DNA of 8,177 nucleotides from an uncultured Verrucomicrobiales bacterium (GTDB taxonomy: Bacteria; Verrucomicrobiota; Verrucomicrobiia; Verrucomicrobiales; Akkermansiaceae): contig CALFDI010000067.1 in NCBI GenBank assembly GCA_937952875.1, positions 1 to 8,177 on the forward strand. Reading direction: 5' to 3'. How positions within the stretch are numbered: position 1 is the first letter of the stretch; each line of letters starts with the position of its first letter. The position numbers and the translations under genes are program-made. The notes below the pieces were generated by a model. That model saw only the letters and a list, made by a program, of their open reading frames with translations, ran no database searches and was not told the origin of the DNA. Positions 5,794-8,177 of the stretch are shown in pieces.

Positions 5794-6386
5794 AAAGATT
5801 TTAACCCTTTCAACCGTCTATGCCTCGCAAGAACAATTCCTCCTACCATACCTGCGAGATGCCCTTCCCATGAAACGGCTTGCCCAGTAGGAAGCAGTCC
5901 AAAAATCATCCATGCAAAGAGTAGCACAGCGATTACTCCAGCAAAGATCACCATGGGCTTCCGCATGTAGAAAGCCCGAGCTACGACATAGCCCATATAA
6001 CCGTAAACCAATCCTGATGCACCGAGATGAACGCCCGGCCGGCCAATCAGCCACGTTCCAAGACCTGAAATGACGATGAGACAAATAGTCGTTTGGAAGA
6101 ACTTTTGCCGCTCACCCCAACTTGTCAGTCCTCCGAGAACAATCCAAGGTAGGGTATTTCCTAAGAGGTGGCTAAAATCTCCATGAGCAAACGGCGATGT
6201 TGGTATTCTTATGAGACCACCTAAGGACCGCGGACGCATCCCTAAATAGGCATCTGTGAGAGATCCTGCAGGATACATAACATCCAGTAATTCCAATACC
6301 CACGCTATCCCAATCATCCACGCAAGCGTCATCAATGCTCCCGTCGGAACACGTCGCCTCAACACAGAATGTGGAGATGAAGGCAT
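5790..6386 (-). CDS. Rhomboid family intramembrane serine protease
   Basis: A 198-aa polytopic membrane protein of the rhomboid family, which cuts substrates inside or near their membrane segments. Hydrophobic segments lie at about residues 17-36, 76-88, 99-116, 122-140, 145-166 and 174-188, the six-helix core. HLLGN (73-77, with N77) matches the second-helix HxxxN motif. GASG (122-125) supplies the catalytic serine S124, and H176 in WEGHLAGMVGG supplies the dyad histidine. All catalytic residues are present. There is no extra N-terminal cytoplasmic domain as in GlpG. The ATG at 6386 lies 3 nt after the methyltransferase stop, with a weak GAAGAAAA upstream; its stop overlaps the trmO start. 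The substrate is unknown; the anchored protein encoded earlier in the operon is one candidate by context only. Confidence 0.92.
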   Translation of the reverse strand: MPSSPHSVLRRRVPTGALMTLAWMIGIAWVLELLDVMYPAGSLTDAYLGMRPRSLGGLIRIPTSPFAHGDFSHLLGNTLPWIVLGGLTSWGERQKFFQTTICLIVISGLGTWLIGRPGVHLGASGLVYGYMGYVVARAFYMRKPMVIFAGVIAVLLFAWMIFGLLPTGQAVSWEGHLAGMVGGIVLARHRRLKGLKSL

Positions 6387-6389
6387 GCT

Positions 6390-6965
6390 TTATTTTCTTC
6401 GCATTTCAACGAATAGCTCTCTCCCCTCGCGACCAGAGTAAGTCTGCAGAGGAATGTGTGACTCAAGTATCTCAAAGTCCGAGGAAAAGTGCTCAAAGAG
6501 TTCAGCCTGAGGACACCCGAACGGCGGACCATTTTCGCCTCGATCCATATCTGGATTAAGAAAAAAGATGCCTCGCAGCAAACCGCCAGGCCTTAATAAT
6601 CTGGCACAGGCAGATACGTAATCTGAACGCATCTCCGGGGGAATAGCACAAAAACAGGTATGCTCCCAGATCCCTGACAGCCCTTCGCTCCACTTACTAG
6701 ACTCACTATAAATAAAGTCACCTAGAATCATTTTATCAGTCACAGCAGTCTCAACAGCAAGCGGAGAGATATCTACGCCAAAAGCAGTAACCCCAGCAGT
6801 CTCGAGAGCCGAGACATCGTATCCACGTCCAGCTCCTGGAGCGACAATACTTAAACCAGACCAATCCGCAAAAGCACCTTCCAAGAGCAAGCGCTCTAGT
6901 TCTGGATGCGCGGCCCCTTTATCCCATGGAGTATCTTCTTCTGCGTAGCGTTTATCCCAATCCAT
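6390..6965 (-). CDS. TPMT-family SAM-dependent methyltransferase
   Basis: A 191-aa class I methyltransferase resembling the thiopurine S-methyltransferase family. The opening WDKRYAEEDTPWDKGAAHPEL (residues 3-23) contains the WxxRY and TPWD features of bacterial TPMT-like enzymes. The SAM-binding motif I is IVAPGAGRGYD (40-50), with alanine where cysteine is common. GVDISPLA (63-70) has the acidic D65 that contacts ribose, and LGDF (81-84) follows. WEHTCFCAIPPEMR (100-113) and LLRPGGLLRGIFF (123-135) are the usual later motifs. GPPFGCP (146-152) precedes the final strands. The natural substrate is not known: family members methylate thiols, selenium or tellurium compounds or halides, and the sequence does not decide between these. 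It sits 15 nt after the preceding stop, without a clear Shine-Dalgarno sequence. Confidence 0.88.
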   Translation of the reverse strand: MDWDKRYAEEDTPWDKGAAHPELERLLLEGAFADWSGLSIVAPGAGRGYDVSALETAGVTAFGVDISPLAVETAVTDKMILGDFIYSESSKWSEGLSGIWEHTCFCAIPPEMRSDYVSACARLLRPGGLLRGIFFLNPDMDRGENGPPFGCPQAELFEHFSSDFEILESHIPLQTYSGREGRELFVEMRRK

Positions 6966-6980
6966 AGTGATGAGTCGTTT

Positions 6981-8126
6981 CTAATATCTTTGAATGTAAT
7001 CCGGCACTTGTTCGCGCTGAGAAGATGGAGGTATCTGAGGGCTTCTGAAATGGATCACAGCACCAACACCCGCTGCATGAGGTGCAGCTAGTCGAGTAGA
7101 GTTATCATGTTCAGGAAAGTAGTAACGCTTTTTCTTGTAGTTGAGCTTTTTTGCATACCACCCTGCAAAACCTGATAACAGGATGATCGCCGCAGCTGAT
7201 ATGTGACTCCCAAATTGGTGAAGCAGTAAGAGAATCGAGCGACTTCCTTGCTTTGACTTTCCAGATGTTGTCTTTGCTTGAGCAGACGGCAGCACTCCCG
7301 ATAATCCCTGAATACTAGATTGGCTCTCTGCAGCTTCACGCATGGCACGCTCTATCCAATACATCCGTATGGAGAGCTGGACGGCAAAATTCTCTAACTG
7401 GTCAACGGGGTCACTCTTTTCAGCAGCCTCGCTCATGGCGCTTTCAAGAACTCTGCGATACTCTAACAGAGATAATGACTGACGAATAGACGGACTCATT
7501 GCAATTTGTGATTTATCAGGCCTACCAAGGAAATAGTAAGCTAGAAGAGCTGACCCCTGACCCGACAGTTGGCTCTTAAGTTGAGCTTGGACATCATAAC
7601 CAGCTGGCACTTCTTGAGGCCCATCAAAGAGATAGATATAAATTGGTATATTCGAATCACGACGGTGATACGTTAGAAAGGCACTCCGATCTGTATAAGC
7701 TTGGCGACTTAAGAGACCCTGAGGGTCAACGAGTTCCTTTTCAGGCTTTTTCACGAAATACTCGACTAAGCTTTCTTTATTGATCCAAGTCCGGTCAATC
7801 CCTTCAGGCTCATCGTAGCTCTCAGGCTCCTGCAGTTCTGGAACGACTGTTGGCAGCTCTGGAAAGTAATCTTGAGAAGCACGTGCTGGTAGGCCTAAGA
7901 GGTAATAGCCCACTGCAATTTCGCCTTTGTCCAAAGCGATTTCATCACCTTCTGTCCACGGAATGGGATCACCGATATGTTCAATGATTTTTTCACGTGA
8001 GACAGCTGCATCTCCAGCAGAGACGTCGGCACCATCATCTATCTCAGATTCATCTATTGGTTGTTGAGCATTTGCACTAATGCACAAAAGACAACAGCCA
8101 AAGAGGGCGAGAAATATCACCTTCAT
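6981..8126 (-). CDS. Exported, membrane-anchored protein of unknown function
   Basis: A 381-aa protein I cannot assign to a named family. Residues 1-20 form a Sec signal peptide (MKVIFLALFG, hydrophobic to about 17) with a likely cut after ANA at 20. An acidic, low-complexity stretch follows (22-45). Residues 46-290 would be extracytoplasmic. They include IYIYLFDGPQEVPAGYD (162-178) and SALLAYYFLGRPDKSQI (192-208), then a helical acidic region (217-268). One membrane segment lies at about 298-324. The basic YKKKRYY after it marks the inside. The tail ends with RLAAPHAAGVGAVIHF (345-360) and a polar end. The ATG at 8126 has the only strong Shine-Dalgarno in the window, GGGAGG 4 nt upstream. 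The topology is large outside domain, one helix, short inside tail. It is the first complete gene of the leftward operon within the window. Confidence 0.8.
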   Translation of the reverse strand: MKVIFLALFGCCLLCISANAQQPIDESEIDDGADVSAGDAAVSREKIIEHIGDPIPWTEGDEIALDKGEIAVGYYLLGLPARASQDYFPELPTVVPELQEPESYDEPEGIDRTWINKESLVEYFVKKPEKELVDPQGLLSRQAYTDRSAFLTYHRRDSNIPIYIYLFDGPQEVPAGYDVQAQLKSQLSGQGSALLAYYFLGRPDKSQIAMSPSIRQSLSLLEYRRVLESAMSEAAEKSDPVDQLENFAVQLSIRMYWIERAMREAAESQSSIQGLSGVLPSAQAKTTSGKSKQGSRSILLLLHQFGSHISAAAIILLSGFAGWYAKKLNYKKKRYYFPEHDNSTRLAAPHAAGVGAVIHFRSPQIPPSSQREQVPDYIQRY

Positions 8127-8177
8127 GCGTCCTCCCTTTCATCTTCTAATAGGGACTCTTCTGGAGGCGAACTCGAA
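8123..8177 (-). CDS. C-terminal end of an upstream gene (partial)
   Basis: On the minus strand, one of three frames reads SSSPPEESLLEDEREDA and ends at a TGA that overlaps the next ATG by 4 nt (ATGA). The other two frames hit stops before the overlap. An acidic, polar tail ending in an ATGA coupling fits a real upstream operon gene, and the Shine-Dalgarno of the next gene would lie inside it. With only 18 codons visible nothing can be said of its function. Confidence 0.5.
   Translation of the reverse strand, partial: SSSPPEESLLEDEREDA
8131..8136 (-). promoter_or_regulatory. Strong Shine-Dalgarno for the anchored protein gene
   Basis: GGGAGG on the minus strand lies 4 nt before the ATG at 8126, close for a ribosome binding site but a near-perfect match. 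It is the only strong one among the window's genes and fixes this start. Confidence 0.7.

Noticed and set aside
6981..8126. Lipoprotein signal in the anchored protein (LFGC at residues 8-11)
   Set aside because: Phenylalanine at -2 is unusual, the hydrophobic stretch before it is too short, and a good signal peptidase I site (ANA at 18-20) follows.

Overview
The window reads as an ordinary bacterial chromosome segment with dense coding and about even GC. The gene set suggests a Verrucomicrobiota member, possibly Opitutae. The pointers are a Tat-exported Gfo/Idh/MocA oxidoreductase of the type common in Planctomycetes and Verrucomicrobia, a lone nuoA, a TPMT-type methyltransferase, and few Shine-Dalgarno sequences. 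This placement is inference from gene content; there is no rRNA or other marker here. No mobile element, CRISPR array, tRNA or rRNA gene was seen.

Left part (1-1651): the 5' part of ruvA runs leftward out of the window. A 175-bp AT-rich divergent intergenic region with short repeated motifs separates it from a rightward gene for a 104-aa basic protein, possibly winged-helix. That gene ends in a structured 3' region and a very strong intrinsic terminator (855-890). Next come nuoA (NADH dehydrogenase subunit A), not followed by nuoB, and a Dabb-domain protein 28 bp downstream.

Middle part (1707-4585, + strand): a 482-aa Tat-signal Gfo/Idh/MocA family oxidoreductase, a compact pdxA (vitamin B6 synthesis), and a DUF2007 protein with a C-terminal zinc ribbon. 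They appear to be separately promoted housekeeping or accessory metabolic genes rather than one pathway.

Right part (4588-8177, - strand): a leftward operon converging on the DUF2007 gene, with 2 bp between the two stop codons. In transcription order it holds the tail of a gene beyond the window edge, an exported membrane-anchored 381-aa protein of unknown function, a TPMT-family methyltransferase, a rhomboid intramembrane protease, trmO (tRNA m6t6A37 methyltransferase) and a double-ACT protein. Spacings are a 4-nt overlap, 15 nt, 3 nt, a 4-nt overlap and 33 nt, so co-transcription is likely. No clearly new biological system is evident. The most interesting leads are the exported anchored protein encoded with a rhomboid protease, the orphan nuoA, the structured 3' region before the terminator, and the repeats upstream of ruvA.
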